A stretch of DNA of 64,000 nucleotides from Cohnella phaseoli (GTDB lineage Bacteria > Bacillota > Bacilli > Paenibacillales > Paenibacillaceae). The translations under genes and the position numbers were made by a program. This document shows, in pieces, positions 51,293 through 60,415 of this stretch (position 1 is the first letter of the stretch; every line of letters begins with the position of its first letter). The stretch lies in the NCBI RefSeq assembly GCF_003386235.1, contig NZ_QRDZ01000015.1, forward strand, positions 62,001 to 126,000, read 5' to 3'. The notes below the pieces were generated by a model. That model made no database searches, was not told the origin of the DNA, and saw only the letters and a program-made list of their open reading frames with translations.

Positions 51293-52210
51293 TTAAGTGC
51301 TTTTGTAGCGCACGGATTCCCTTTGAAAGTACGCAGTCGTCTCTTCGATCAGAAAACGCGTCGAAGGAGCGAGCCAAGCCGGATCGCCGTGAATCAGAAA
51401 CGTCGTCCGCCTGGTCTCCTCCAGCTCCTGAATCGGGGCAAGATACAAATCGTTGTCGACCAGTACCTGCTCCCTCAGATAAGATCGCGGAAGCAGCGAG
51501 CCGGCCCGACAAGCGGAGAGCAGCCGAATAATGGCCTCGAACGAATCGATTTCCATTCGCACGTCCGGCTTTAGGTTATATTTTTTCAGGAGCTCGTCGG
51601 TCATCGTCCGGTACCAGGTACCGGGAGAGAACAAAATCATCGGCAGGTTTTGCAGGTCGGCCATTTCGATGTGCGTTCTTTCTAATATAATGTGATTTCT
51701 CGGAAGCACCAGGATAAGATGGTCGTCAAATAAGGGCAGGCTGGTAATGGCGGGATCGTCGATAACCGAAGAGGCGACGATGCCGAAGTCGACTTTGCGC
51801 TCCTTGACCAGCTCCGCAATTTCGTGCGACTTGCCGGTGACGACCTTGATTTCCAGATTAGGATGCTTCTCGGTCATCGTCTTCACGAGATCGGGAAGCG
51901 TCGTCTGCAGCGTCGTCAGACTGGCGCCAATCGTGGCGTCGTGGGCCTCGGACGATTTGTAAGCGTTCAGTTTCTGTAAATAGCTGCCGTGAAAACGTCG
52001 CAGCTCCAGCGCGAATTCGTAGGTCACCTGACCGGCCGGGGTCAGCTCCAAACGCTTGCCGACCCGTCGGAATAAGTCGACCTCCAGCTCCGCTTCCAGC
52101 CGCGCCAGCCGCCGCGAAAGAGCGGGCTGGGACAGGTTTAATCTTTCCGCCGCTTTATTTAAGCTGGTCTGCTCCACGATCGTCGCGAACAACCGCATGT
52201 CTTCGAGCAT
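51293..52210 (-). CDS. LysR-family regulator divergent from sdhCAB
   Basis: 305 residues. N-terminal winged helix-turn-helix (SLNKAAERLNLSQPALSRRLARLE) and a substrate-binding-type effector domain. Divergent orientation to sdhC across 182 bp suggests it controls succinate dehydrogenase and itself. AGGAGGG lies eight bases before ATG 52210. Effector unknown. Confidence 0.88.
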   Translation of the reverse strand: MLEDMRLFATIVEQTSLNKAAERLNLSQPALSRRLARLEAELEVDLFRRVGKRLELTPAGQVTYEFALELRRFHGSYLQKLNAYKSSEAHDATIGASLTTLQTTLPDLVKTMTEKHPNLEIKVVTGKSHEIAELVKERKVDFGIVASSVIDDPAITSLPLFDDHLILVLPRNHIILERTHIEMADLQNLPMILFSPGTWYRTMTDELLKKYNLKPDVRMEIDSFEAIIRLLSACRAGSLLPRSYLREQVLVDNDLYLAPIQELEETRRTTFLIHGDPAWLAPSTRFLIEETTAYFQRESVRYKST

Positions 52211-52240
52211 GATGGGGCCCTCCTCTCATATGCAGAAAAG

Positions 52241-52258
52241 TTATAACTGATAATATAA
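52241..52258. promoter_or_regulatory. possible LysR operator
   Basis: TTATA-N8-TATAA, a T-N11-A type dyad as LysR proteins favour, in the lysR-sdhC gap. Only one half of that gap is structured; the sdh promoter was not clear. Confidence 0.4.
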
Positions 52259-52392
52259 AATAAGCAGTTCCATTATAAGCGAAAATAGAGTAACCTTAAA
52301 AGCGGTGACAAAATGGTGACGAATGCCAGCTGCGCAACAAGCATCGTCATCCGTTGTCGAAGCACGGATGCGAAAGGAGATTAAACTCACAC

Positions 52393-53064
52393 ATGAAAGG
52401 TAATTCTTATTTACCGCGCAAGCTTCATTCGCTGCTCGGCGTAATTCCGCTCGGCTTGTTCATCGTCGAGCATGCGCTGACGAACTACTCGGCTTTCGAG
52501 GGCGGCAAGGAGGGCTTTACGGACGCGATCGATCTGCTCAACAGCCTTCCGCTCATTTTCTTCATGGAAATGTTCATTATCTGGCTGCCGATTTTGTTCC
52601 ACGGGGTGTACGGGTTGTACATCGCCTATCAGTCGGACATCAATACGGGACGGTTCAGCTACGGACGCAACTGGGCGTTCGCGTGGCAAAGAATTACGGG
52701 GGTCATCACCTTTATTTTTGTCGCGTGGCATTTCTACGATACCCGTATCCAGCTCGCGCTGGGGAATGTATCCCATGAGGAACTGGGTCAGCACATGAGC
52801 AACATTTTCAGCAACCCGCTGGCCGTAACGGCTTACGTCATCGGAGTCTTGGCAGCGACGTTCCACTTCGCGAACGGCCTGTGGGCTTTCCTCGTCAGCT
52901 GGGGCATTACGGTCGGACCTCGCGCTCAGAAGGTTTCTTCGCGAATTTGCATGGGCATCTTCGTCATCCTGGCGGCTCTGTTCTTGCTGTCCATTTTCGC
53001 TTTCCGCAGCGACGAGTTCGCTTCGGCGGCGACAGCGGCGCTAAGCGCAGTTTCGGTAGGTTAA
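52393..53064 (+). CDS. sdhC: succinate dehydrogenase cytochrome b558 subunit
   Basis: 223 residues, five membrane helices, with heme-ligand histidines in KLHSLLGV, IVEHALTNY, LFHGVYG, AWHFYD and FHFANG. Anchors the SdhAB dimer and passes electrons to menaquinone. ATG 52393 is used; AAAGGAG lies 13 bases before it, wider than usual, and no better in-frame start exists. First gene of sdhCAB. Confidence 0.92.
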   Translation: MKGNSYLPRKLHSLLGVIPLGLFIVEHALTNYSAFEGGKEGFTDAIDLLNSLPLIFFMEMFIIWLPILFHGVYGLYIAYQSDINTGRFSYGRNWAFAWQRITGVITFIFVAWHFYDTRIQLALGNVSHEELGQHMSNIFSNPLAVTAYVIGVLAATFHFANGLWAFLVSWGITVGPRAQKVSSRICMGIFVILAALFLLSIFAFRSDEFASAATAALSAVSVG

Positions 53065-53080
53065 GGGAGGAGTACAACAT

Positions 53081-54838
53081 ATGGCAACTCAAAAAGTCAT
53101 CGTCGTCGGGGGCGGCCTTGCCGGTCTGATGGCGACGATCAAAGCGGCGGAAGCGGGCGTGCGCGTCGATCTGTTCTCGCTCGTTCCGGTCAAAAGATCT
53201 CACTCCGTATGCGCCCAGGGCGGCATCAACGGAGCGGTTAACACCAAGGGCGAAGGAGACTCCCCATGGGAGCACTTTGACGATACGATATACGGGGGCG
53301 ACTTCCTGGCGAACCAGCCGCCGGTAAAAGCGATGTGCGAAGCCGCGCCGGGCATCATTCACCTGATGGACCGGATGGGCGTTATGTTCAGCCGGACTCC
53401 CGAGGGCTTGCTGGACTTCCGCCGCTTCGGCGGAACGCAGTATCACCGTACCGCATTTGCAGGCGCGACGACAGGTCAGCAATTGCTGTACGCGTTGGAC
53501 GAGCAGGTTCGCCGCTGGGAAGCGGCCGGACTCGTACAGAAATACGAGCACTGGGAGTTCACCGGAGCGGTCATCGACGACGACGGCATTTGCCGCGGCA
53601 TTTCCGCGCAGGATCTGCGCACGATGGAGTCGGTCACTTTCCGCGGAGATGCGGTCATTCTGGCTACGGGCGGACCGGGCATCATTTTCGGGAAGACGAC
53701 GAACTCCGTCATCAATACCGGAACTGCGGCCAGCGCCGTGTACCAGCAAGGCGTCTATTACGCGAACGGTGAATTCATCCAAATTCACCCGACGGCGATT
53801 CCGGGCGACGACAAAAACCGGCTTATGAGCGAATCGGCTCGCGGAGAAGGCGGACGCATCTGGACTTACAAGGACGGCAAACCGTGGTACTTCCTTGAAG
53901 AAAAATATCCGGCGTACGGCAACCTCGTGCCGCGGGATATCGCGACTCGGGAAATTTTCGACGTGTGCGTCAACCAGAAGCTCGGCATTAACGGCGAGAA
54001 CAGAGTATATCTCGATCTGTCTCACAAGGATCCGAAGGAGCTCGACGTCAAGCTCGGCGGCATCATCGAGATTTACGAGAAGTTTACCGGCGACGATCCG
54101 CGCAAAATTCCGATGCAGATTTTCCCGGCCGTTCACTATTCGATGGGCGGTCTGTGGGTCGACTACAATCAGATGACGAACATTCCGGGGCTGTTCGCTT
54201 GCGGAGAGTGCGATTACCAGTATCACGGCGCGAACCGTCTCGGCGCGAACTCGCTGCTGTCGGCGATTTTCGGCGGCATGGTAACCGGACCGAAAGCGAT
54301 CGAGTACGTTAAGGGCTTGAAGAAATCCGCCGAGGATATCTCGGAGAGCGTGTTTGAGCGCGAGCGCAATAAGCAAGCGACCAAGTACGAATCGATCACC
54401 AAGATGGACGGCAAAGAGAACGCGTACGTGCTGGCCAAAGAGTTGGGCGAATGGATGACGAACAATATGACCGTCGTTCGCTACAACAAAAAGCTTGAAG
54501 AAACGGTCGGCAAGATCAAAGAGCTTAAACAGCGCTACAAAAATATCAATATTAACGATTCGGCGCAATGGAACAACTCGGGCGCGGCGTTTACGCGTCA
54601 GCTCTGGAACATGCTCGAACTGGCCGAGTCGATGACCGTGAGCGCGCTGCTGCGCAACGAAAGCCGCGGCGCGCACTATAAGCCTGAGTTTACGGAGCGC
54701 GACGACGACAACTTCCTCAAGACGACGAAGGCGAAGTGGACAGCGGAAGGTCCTGAGATTTCGTACGAAGAGGTCGACGTATCGCTGATCACACCGCGGA
54801 AGCGCGACTATTCCACCAACAAGAAGAAGGAGGGCTAA
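53081..54838 (+). CDS. sdhA: succinate dehydrogenase flavoprotein subunit
   Basis: 585 residues. FAD fold VVGGGLAGLMATIKAAE; covalent FAD His in RSHSVCAQGGINGA near 42; substrate-site residues in HPTAIPGDDK, SESARGEGG and HYSMGGLWVD. Oxidises succinate to fumarate. SD GGGAGGAG before ATG 53081; 3 bp before sdhB. The long open frame on the opposite strand is a codon-bias artefact. Confidence 0.95.
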   Translation: MATQKVIVVGGGLAGLMATIKAAEAGVRVDLFSLVPVKRSHSVCAQGGINGAVNTKGEGDSPWEHFDDTIYGGDFLANQPPVKAMCEAAPGIIHLMDRMGVMFSRTPEGLLDFRRFGGTQYHRTAFAGATTGQQLLYALDEQVRRWEAAGLVQKYEHWEFTGAVIDDDGICRGISAQDLRTMESVTFRGDAVILATGGPGIIFGKTTNSVINTGTAASAVYQQGVYYANGEFIQIHPTAIPGDDKNRLMSESARGEGGRIWTYKDGKPWYFLEEKYPAYGNLVPRDIATREIFDVCVNQKLGINGENRVYLDLSHKDPKELDVKLGGIIEIYEKFTGDDPRKIPMQIFPAVHYSMGGLWVDYNQMTNIPGLFACGECDYQYHGANRLGANSLLSAIFGGMVTGPKAIEYVKGLKKSAEDISESVFERERNKQATKYESITKMDGKENAYVLAKELGEWMTNNMTVVRYNKKLEETVGKIKELKQRYKNININDSAQWNNSGAAFTRQLWNMLELAESMTVSALLRNESRGAHYKPEFTERDDDNFLKTTKAKWTAEGPEISYEEVDVSLITPRKRDYSTNKKKEG

Positions 54839-54841
54839 TCC

Positions 54842-55621
54842 ATGGCGGAAGCAACTGCAGCGCCGTCGACTGCGGCGGGACGCAAAGTCAAATTTATTAT
54901 TACTCGTCGGGAGCGTCCGGATGCCTCCCCATTCACGGAGGAATTCGAGGTTCCGTATCGTCCGAATATGAACGTTATCAGCGCGCTGATGGAAATTCAG
55001 CGCAATCCGATTAACACCAAGGGCGAGAAAACCGTTCCGGTATGTTGGGAATCCAACTGTCTGGAGGAAGTCTGCGGCGCTTGCTCGATGGTGATCAACG
55101 GCAAGCCGCGCCAAGCGTGCAGCGCGCTCATCGATAAGCTCGAGCAGCCGATCCGGCTGGAGCCGATGGCGACGTTCCCGGTCGTGCGCGACCTCGTTAT
55201 CAATCGCGAGCGGATGTTCAACGCGCTTAAGAAAGTTAAAGCCTGGATTCCGATCGACGGAACGTACGATCTCGGACCGGGGCCGCGGATGGCGGAATCG
55301 AAGCGCCAATGGGCGTACGAGCTGTCCAAGTGTATGACGTGCGGCGTCTGCCTCGAGGCGTGCCCGAACGTCAACGACCGCAATAGCTTCATCGGACCGG
55401 CTTCGATCTCGCAAGTGCGCCTGTTCAACGCTCACCCTACGGGCGAGATGAACGCGCACGAGCGTCTCGAAGCGCTGATGGAGGAGGGCGGCATCGAGGG
55501 CTGCGGCAACTCGCAAAACTGCGTGCGCTCTTGCCCGAAAGGCATTCCGCTGACGACTTCGATCGCGGCGATGAACAAAGATACGACCAAGCATCTGTTT
55601 AAGCAATGGCTCGGTCTGTAA
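54842..55621 (+). CDS. sdhB: succinate dehydrogenase iron-sulfur subunit
   Basis: 259 residues. [2Fe-2S] ligands in CWESNCLEEVCGACS near 60-75; [4Fe-4S] and [3Fe-4S] ligands in CMTCGVCLEACPN and CGNSQNCVRSCPKGIPL. Passes electrons from SdhA to SdhC. AGGAGGG spans the sdhA stop; ATG 54842. A bidirectional terminator closes the operon. Confidence 0.95.
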   Translation: MAEATAAPSTAAGRKVKFIITRRERPDASPFTEEFEVPYRPNMNVISALMEIQRNPINTKGEKTVPVCWESNCLEEVCGACSMVINGKPRQACSALIDKLEQPIRLEPMATFPVVRDLVINRERMFNALKKVKAWIPIDGTYDLGPGPRMAESKRQWAYELSKCMTCGVCLEACPNVNDRNSFIGPASISQVRLFNAHPTGEMNAHERLEALMEEGGIEGCGNSQNCVRSCPKGIPLTTSIAAMNKDTTKHLFKQWLGL

Positions 55622-55679
55622 AATAAACAAGGGTTGTTCCAAGGCCGCGAAGGCGACCGGGAACAACCCTTTGTTTATT
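55622..55679. terminator. bidirectional terminator between sdhB and the VanY-type gene
   Basis: AATAAACAAGGGTTGTTCC and GGAACAACCCTTTGTTTATT pair almost perfectly; A/T-rich outer arms serve both converging genes. Confidence 0.9.
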
Positions 55680-55686
55680 CGACGAA

Positions 55687-56622
55687 TCAGGCCTTGGGAC
55701 GAATAACCTCTTCCGCCGCCTCGAAATACTGCTCCAGCGTCACTTCTTTCCTCGTGACGTCTTTGGCGACGATCTTTCCGACGTAGCGAACATGCCAAGG
55801 CTCGTAGGAATAGCCGGTGATGCCTTCCTTGCCCTTCGGATAACGGATAATAAATCCGTATTCCGAGGCGTACTTAGCCAGCCATTGGCCTTCTTTCGTA
55901 TCGCCGAAACTTTCCTCCAGACCGTAAGACACGCTAGCGCTTGAAATATCCATGGCCAGTCCGGTTTGATGCTCGCTTTGGCCCGGGCGGGCGCTTGTCC
56001 GATTGGCGACCTTCTCTCCCTTGCGCTTGACGTTGCTCTCGAAGATCGATTTCTGCGTTGAATAGGAGCGATAGCCGGAGACGGCCTTCAGCTTGATGCC
56101 GTCCTCCGACGCGGCCTTAAACAGCTTTTCCAGCGCCGAGGCGGCTTCCTTGCGCATTTGCTTCTTCGGAGAGTTTCCCGAGAAGGAGAACGGAACGTCG
56201 GGCACGACAAGATCCTTCGGTTCGTAATCGGAGGGCAGATTCCGCTGCTTATTGACGAGAACGTACAGGCTGGACGTGTTTGTAACGATTGCAGCGCCTT
56301 TCTTATCCTGTTTTACGGTGAGGCTCGGCAGGCTATCCGCCAACAAGGCGAAAGCCGGTGAAACCTTGACGGGCGGTTTGACGAGCTCGATCGGAGTTTC
56401 GGTTGGCGATTCGGTTGGAGCCTTGGTTGGCGATTCGGTTTGCGGTTCAGTCGGAGTTTCAGTTGGCGGTTCGGTCGGAGTATCAGTCGGAAGCGAGGTC
56501 TCGCTATTGGACGGCCCGACGATCGGCGCCGACGAGTTTTTCGAAGAATGCGCATCTTGATACAGCAGTCCGCCGGCAATGGCAAACCCGAGTGCAACGA
56601 CGACGACGGTTCTCTTTTTCAT
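55687..56622 (-). CDS. VanY-type D-alanyl-D-alanine carboxypeptidase
   Basis: 311 residues. N-terminal anchor or signal, a Pro/Thr/Glu-rich linker (about 45-80) made of TPTE-like repeats, then an M15B peptidase domain with VSGYRSYSTQ, SEHQTGLAMDI (zinc His/Asp) and EPWHVRYVG (Glu and zinc His). Trims the terminal D-Ala of peptidoglycan stem peptides. The repeats are degenerate 12-base units in DNA, so length may vary among strains. Confidence 0.9.
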   Translation of the reverse strand: MKKRTVVVVALGFAIAGGLLYQDAHSSKNSSAPIVGPSNSETSLPTDTPTEPPTETPTEPQTESPTKAPTESPTETPIELVKPPVKVSPAFALLADSLPSLTVKQDKKGAAIVTNTSSLYVLVNKQRNLPSDYEPKDLVVPDVPFSFSGNSPKKQMRKEAASALEKLFKAASEDGIKLKAVSGYRSYSTQKSIFESNVKRKGEKVANRTSARPGQSEHQTGLAMDISSASVSYGLEESFGDTKEGQWLAKYASEYGFIIRYPKGKEGITGYSYEPWHVRYVGKIVAKDVTRKEVTLEQYFEAAEEVIRPKA

Positions 56623-56818
56623 CTAGTAATCTCCTTGGTGAATTGTCGTAGTTTATAAGAATGATAGACTTATCGAGCGCAAATGTAAACCCGAAGTAGG
56701 TGGAAAGATCTATTTAACAAGCGCCATACGTCCATATATCCGTCGAAAGAAGGAGGAATATGGAAGTCCGTGTCAAATACATATTAGTTGGACCGCTTTA
56801 AATCGGGAGGATACGTGC

Positions 56819-58807
56819 ATGGCTGAACGTAGGCGTTTTTGGAGCTATTTGCGAGTACAAGTGATTTTGCTGATGATTGTCGTTCTGATGCTGCCTTTAG
56901 GCGGAGTCGGCTGGTTTTATTACAAAACATTAAGCTCGGATCTGGGGGAGATTGAACGCGCGCACGCGTTGGAGGTCAGCGCATCCGCGCATCGGCTGTT
57001 CGTGCAATTGGGGGAGCAGCTGTCGGGTTCCGTCATTACGAACGCCAAATGGAAGGACTACGTCGATGCTATTAACGGCGAAGATCTCGGATGGATTGAG
57101 GAAAATATAAACGTATCGCCTGACATTGTGCCGAACGTCAGCTTTGTCGCAACGTTCGATTACGAAGGCAAGGTGTTGTCGCAGGCCGGAGATATTCCGG
57201 AATTTACCGGGCAGTTGGCGGATAGGTCAATCGTCGAGAAAGTGAAAGCGATTCCCGACGCGTACGGCATGATCCAAACGTCGGAAGGGCTGGCGGTGAT
57301 CGCCGTGTCGCAAATTACCGACGAGCAGGGCGTGGCGAAGTCTCCGGCCGCGCTGCTGTTCGGTCGGCTGTTGGACGACGAAGCGGTAAAGGGAATCGGA
57401 GCGATTCTGAATGCGGGCATTTCCGTTCGATCGTCTACGGATCAGAGGCTGAGCAGCCTGCCCGATGCAGAGAGGGATCGCGCAGAAGCGGCGCTCCCAG
57501 GCGTCGACGAGCAACCGCGTTTCGCGACGACAGAGTCGGAGGGGAAGAGAAACAGCGTTGTCGTTTCCGGCTATCCCGGCATGTCGGGAGAGGCGATCGC
57601 CGAGTTGTCCGTCATTGTGCCCGCGGAAGCCAGCGGAACGGTACATAAGGAAATGGTGAGAATGAGCTTGATTGTTGCGGTGCTGGCCGGCTTGCTGATC
57701 GCGCTTATCGCTTATTTGCTGCGTTGGCGAATGATCCTTCCGCTCGTTGCCTTCGAAGCTTTCCTTAAGGAGGTGTCTTCAGGGCGGCTGTCCGTCTCCG
57801 TATCCGACAAAACGAGGAGACGGGAGGATGAGATCGGCTCGATCGGCCGCTCCTTGCAGGAGATGGCTGAGCATTTGAAGACGCTCGCTGCGGGTATCCG
57901 GTCGACGGCTTCCGCCACTTCATCGGCGGTGGGTCAACTTACAGGAGAGGCGGAGGGAGCTGCGGAAGGCGCGAACCGGATCGCCCAGGCCATGCGGGAA
58001 GTGGCGGCGGGAGCGGACTCCCAGATGCAAGGCATGAAGCGGGGGGCCGACGTGGCGCTGGAGATCGTCGCAGGAATGGGCACGATCGGGGAGCGTTCTT
58101 CCGCCGTTGCAGCGGTAGCCGAGGAGGCTTCCAGGCAGGCGGCGGAAGGAAGCGATACGGTCGTCGACGCTGTCGAGCAGATGGATAAAATATCGGCGAC
58201 AGTGGAGTCTTCCGTTCGCGACGCCCGCGAGCTTCATTCCAAATCGGAGCGGATCGAACGGATGGCCGAAGCGATATCGGCGATCGCCTACCGCACGAAC
58301 CTGCTAGCGCTTAACGCGAATATCGAAGCGAGCAGAGCGGGAGAGCATGGGCGAGGCTTTGCCGTCGTAGCGGGCGAAGTGAGGAAGCTGGCGCAGCAGG
58401 CGGATCAGACGGCCTCGGAGATTACAGCCATCATTGCCGAGGTGCAGGGAGGTATTTTGTCCGTCGTGCGCCATATCGAAGCGGGACAGACGGAGGTAAG
58501 CAGCGGCGCGGTCAAGGTGAGGGAAGCCGATCAGACGTTCCGGGGGATCGCCGTCGGCATTCGCGGCATGGAGGACGAATTGCAGGGCATCGCCGCGGCC
58601 GGACAGCAAATCGGAGCGCAGCTAGAGGAGTTGTCCGCGCTGATCGAACAGACGGAAGCGATATCGGCTTCAAGCGCGGAGCGCGCACAAGACGTCGCGG
58701 ATATCGCCGAATCGCAGATGAATTCGGTACGCAAGGTCGCCGACGAGACGAATGCGCTGGCAAGCCGGATTCGCGAGCTGGAGCAGGCGGTTAACCGTTT
58801 TCGATAA
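56819..58807 (+). CDS. methyl-accepting chemotaxis protein with CHASE4-like sensor
   Basis: 662 residues. Helix 1 (about 14-36), an extracytoplasmic region to about 280 with NAKWKDYVDAINGEDLGWIEENI (CHASE4-like), helix 2 (about 282-303), HAMP, then the MCP signalling domain whose hairpin tip reads IAYRTNLLALNANIEASRAGEHGRGFAVVA. GGGAGG precedes ATG 56819. The gap 56640-56818 has a 13-codon ORF with its SD too close to its ATG; no clear sigma-D promoter. Confidence 0.9.
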   Translation: MAERRRFWSYLRVQVILLMIVVLMLPLGGVGWFYYKTLSSDLGEIERAHALEVSASAHRLFVQLGEQLSGSVITNAKWKDYVDAINGEDLGWIEENINVSPDIVPNVSFVATFDYEGKVLSQAGDIPEFTGQLADRSIVEKVKAIPDAYGMIQTSEGLAVIAVSQITDEQGVAKSPAALLFGRLLDDEAVKGIGAILNAGISVRSSTDQRLSSLPDAERDRAEAALPGVDEQPRFATTESEGKRNSVVVSGYPGMSGEAIAELSVIVPAEASGTVHKEMVRMSLIVAVLAGLLIALIAYLLRWRMILPLVAFEAFLKEVSSGRLSVSVSDKTRRREDEIGSIGRSLQEMAEHLKTLAAGIRSTASATSSAVGQLTGEAEGAAEGANRIAQAMREVAAGADSQMQGMKRGADVALEIVAGMGTIGERSSAVAAVAEEASRQAAEGSDTVVDAVEQMDKISATVESSVRDARELHSKSERIERMAEAISAIAYRTNLLALNANIEASRAGEHGRGFAVVAGEVRKLAQQADQTASEITAIIAEVQGGILSVVRHIEAGQTEVSSGAVKVREADQTFRGIAVGIRGMEDELQGIAAAGQQIGAQLEELSALIEQTEAISASSAERAQDVADIAESQMNSVRKVADETNALASRIRELEQAVNRFR

Positions 58808-58909
58808 ACTGGACTAAAGTCGAGGGAGAGTCCAGTGCATCGGTCAAGGGAAATCGTTGGAAGGATACGGTAGAATGATCGTATCATGAGGAGAACAGGG
58901 AGAGTAGGT

Positions 58910-59566
58910 ATGAAGATAAAAGGATTATCGCCGACGATCGCAGCATGGAAGTTGTTACTGAGCAGCTTTCCTCGCGGAGTCGTTGCATTCGTCATCGCGG
59001 TAGCGGGTTTAAGCGTCGGGTTGCCGCTTGCTCTATTCGTGATCGGTTTACCGATTCTGGTCGGAATGCTTGCCGCATGCGAAAAAATATTGGGCGTGGA
59101 TCGGCGCATGGTGGCCGCTTGGGAGTCTTGCGGGGAATATCCGTCCGGATCTCCCCGAATCGGCCTGCCCGATAGCCGGGCCGAACTGGTTCAGGGGGGC
59201 TTGAAAAGTTGGGTCAGCTCGCTCGGAAACGTTCAGCGATATCGAAATTTGGCGTACGGAATCGGCCAATTCCCGGTTTCCATTCTGGCTTTCGTGCTGG
59301 CAATCGTCATTCCGGCGACGGCGTTGGCCTTATTGCTGTCGCCTGTCGCGGAACTTATTAGCTCGCGTATCTTCTCGTTTAACCTATTCGAGCAGGATTT
59401 GATCATGAAGTGGCTTTTCCCCGATTGGTCAAGCTTTCAACGGTCTTGGTTCAACACCGGCCTAGGCGTGATTCTATTAATGGCTACGCCATTTTTGTTT
59501 CGAAAGCTGGGTCAATGTTACGCGGCCTGGATTCGCTGGATTTCAGGAACGCCATCCCATACGTAA
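58910..59566 (+). CDS. sensor-domain membrane protein (PF13796-like)
   Basis: 218 residues with four helices in two pairs and a soluble middle of about 60 residues. The first pair (SFPRGVVAFVIAVAGLSVGLPLALFVIGLPILVG) looks like the 'putative sensor' domain that usually precedes histidine kinases; here it stands alone. Function unknown. ATG 58910 after GGGAG is preferred over 58886. Confidence 0.68.
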   Translation: MKIKGLSPTIAAWKLLLSSFPRGVVAFVIAVAGLSVGLPLALFVIGLPILVGMLAACEKILGVDRRMVAAWESCGEYPSGSPRIGLPDSRAELVQGGLKSWVSSLGNVQRYRNLAYGIGQFPVSILAFVLAIVIPATALALLLSPVAELISSRIFSFNLFEQDLIMKWLFPDWSSFQRSWFNTGLGVILLMATPFLFRKLGQCYAAWIRWISGTPSHT

Positions 59567-59596
59567 GAGAGCGGACCGGCGTCGGTCCGCTCTCTC
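59566..59596. terminator. terminator between convergent sensor-domain and HxlR genes
   Basis: GAGAGCGGACC and GGTCCGCTCTC pair across a 6-nt loop. Confidence 0.85.
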
Positions 59597-59612
59597 TGCG
59601 TATGGCTCCGAG

Positions 59613-59921
59613 TTACATCCACGTCTCGCCCCAGTGCTGAATGGACTGAATGACTTCCTCCAACTGGTGGCCTTTCTCGGTCAGTTCGTATTCGATGCGA
59701 ACCGGCATTTCCGGATAGACCGTTCGGGTTAGAATGCCCGCCGCTTCCAGTTCCTTCATGCGGTCCGTCAGCATTTTATCGCTCATTTCCGGAATTTGCT
59801 CTTTAATGTCCTTAAATCGTTTAGGACCTCCGAGAAGCACGCGGATGATCAGTCCGGTCCATTTTTTGCCCAGTAGCTCTGCAGCCGATTCGTACTTGGG
59901 GCACATTTTGGAATAATCCAT
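59613..59921 (-). CDS. HxlR-family transcriptional regulator
   Basis: 102 residues: winged helix-turn-helix with the family opening CPKYESAAELLGKKWTGLIIRVLLGGPKRFKDI, in which the single N-terminal Cys (residue 7) is often a redox sensor. C-terminal QSIQHWGETWM helix for dimerisation. GGGGGA precedes ATG 59921. Likely autoregulated through the inverted repeat just upstream. Confidence 0.9.
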   Translation of the reverse strand: MDYSKMCPKYESAAELLGKKWTGLIIRVLLGGPKRFKDIKEQIPEMSDKMLTDRMKELEAAGILTRTVYPEMPVRIEYELTEKGHQLEEVIQSIQHWGETWM

Positions 59922-59951
59922 ACCGATTCCCCCTCTTTTTCTATTTTAGCA

Positions 59952-59974
59952 CACTCACTTCAAAAAAGTAAGTG
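59952..59974. promoter_or_regulatory. inverted repeat operator upstream of hxlR
   Basis: CACTCACTT-N5-AAGTAAGTG, one mismatch between arms, lying just upstream of the -10-like TAAAAT of the minus-strand gene, where a repressor would block it. Confidence 0.6.
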
Positions 59975-60110
59975 TCAGCTTATTGCCAGCCATTGCCGTA
60001 AAAGGGTTCGCAGTCTCGTCCGCTCCGGAGTACGGAACGGAACAACGATCATGTAGAGCTGTGTAGCCGCGCCTGGTTCTGAGTGTGCGCAAAGCACTGA
60101 AAGTAACGTT

Positions 60111-60158
60111 ATACAAGAAAGCCTGCCGTTGATCGTTGATCGGCAGGCTTTCTTGTAT
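60111..60158. terminator. perfect 18-bp hairpin
   Basis: ATACAAGAAAGCCTGCCG is perfectly inverted across a 12-nt loop. Terminator-like (TTTCTTG on the right arm). It lies in the gene-free stretch 59975-60415, otherwise holding only the tandem repeats below. Confidence 0.65.
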
Positions 60159-60181
60159 ATAGTGTAGCCCAAGGGGGCTAC

Positions 60182-60367
60182 AATAGAGCGGAAAACCCGT
60201 GCTAATTTCGCCGGAAAGGGAAAAATCGCAGAAATAGAGCGGAAACTCCGTCTTAATTTCTCCAAAAGAGGAAAATTTCAGAAATAAAGCGGAAGATCCG
60301 CCCTAATTTCGCCAAAAGAGGCGAATCCGCGAGAATAGAGTGGAAAATCCGTTTTAAATTCAACAAG
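60182..60367. repeat. about 3.6 degenerate 51-bp tandem units
   Basis: Units start AATAGAGCGGAAAACCCG (60182), AATAGAGCGGAAACTCCG (60233), AATAAAGCGGAAGATCCG and AATAGAGTGGAAAATCCG; each goes on with TTAATTTCGCC-AAAAGAGG. The family is shared with 41998-42176. Confidence 0.8.
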
Positions 60368-60415
60368 GTGTTTCCCGGGTAGAGCGGTACTTAAGCGCAT
60401 AGAAGCACAAGCGAC

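Noticed and set aside
52964..55798. 944-codon open frame on the minus strand
   Set aside because: It is antisense to sdhA-sdhB, whose families are certain; long stop-free antisense frames arise from their codon bias.
56760..56801. 13-codon ORF before the chemoreceptor gene
   Set aside because: AGGAGG is only three bases from its ATG and the peptide has no recognisable feature.
59975..60110. Gene remnant between hxlR and the long hairpin
   Set aside because: Open frames here have no SD and no recognisable protein likeness on either strand.
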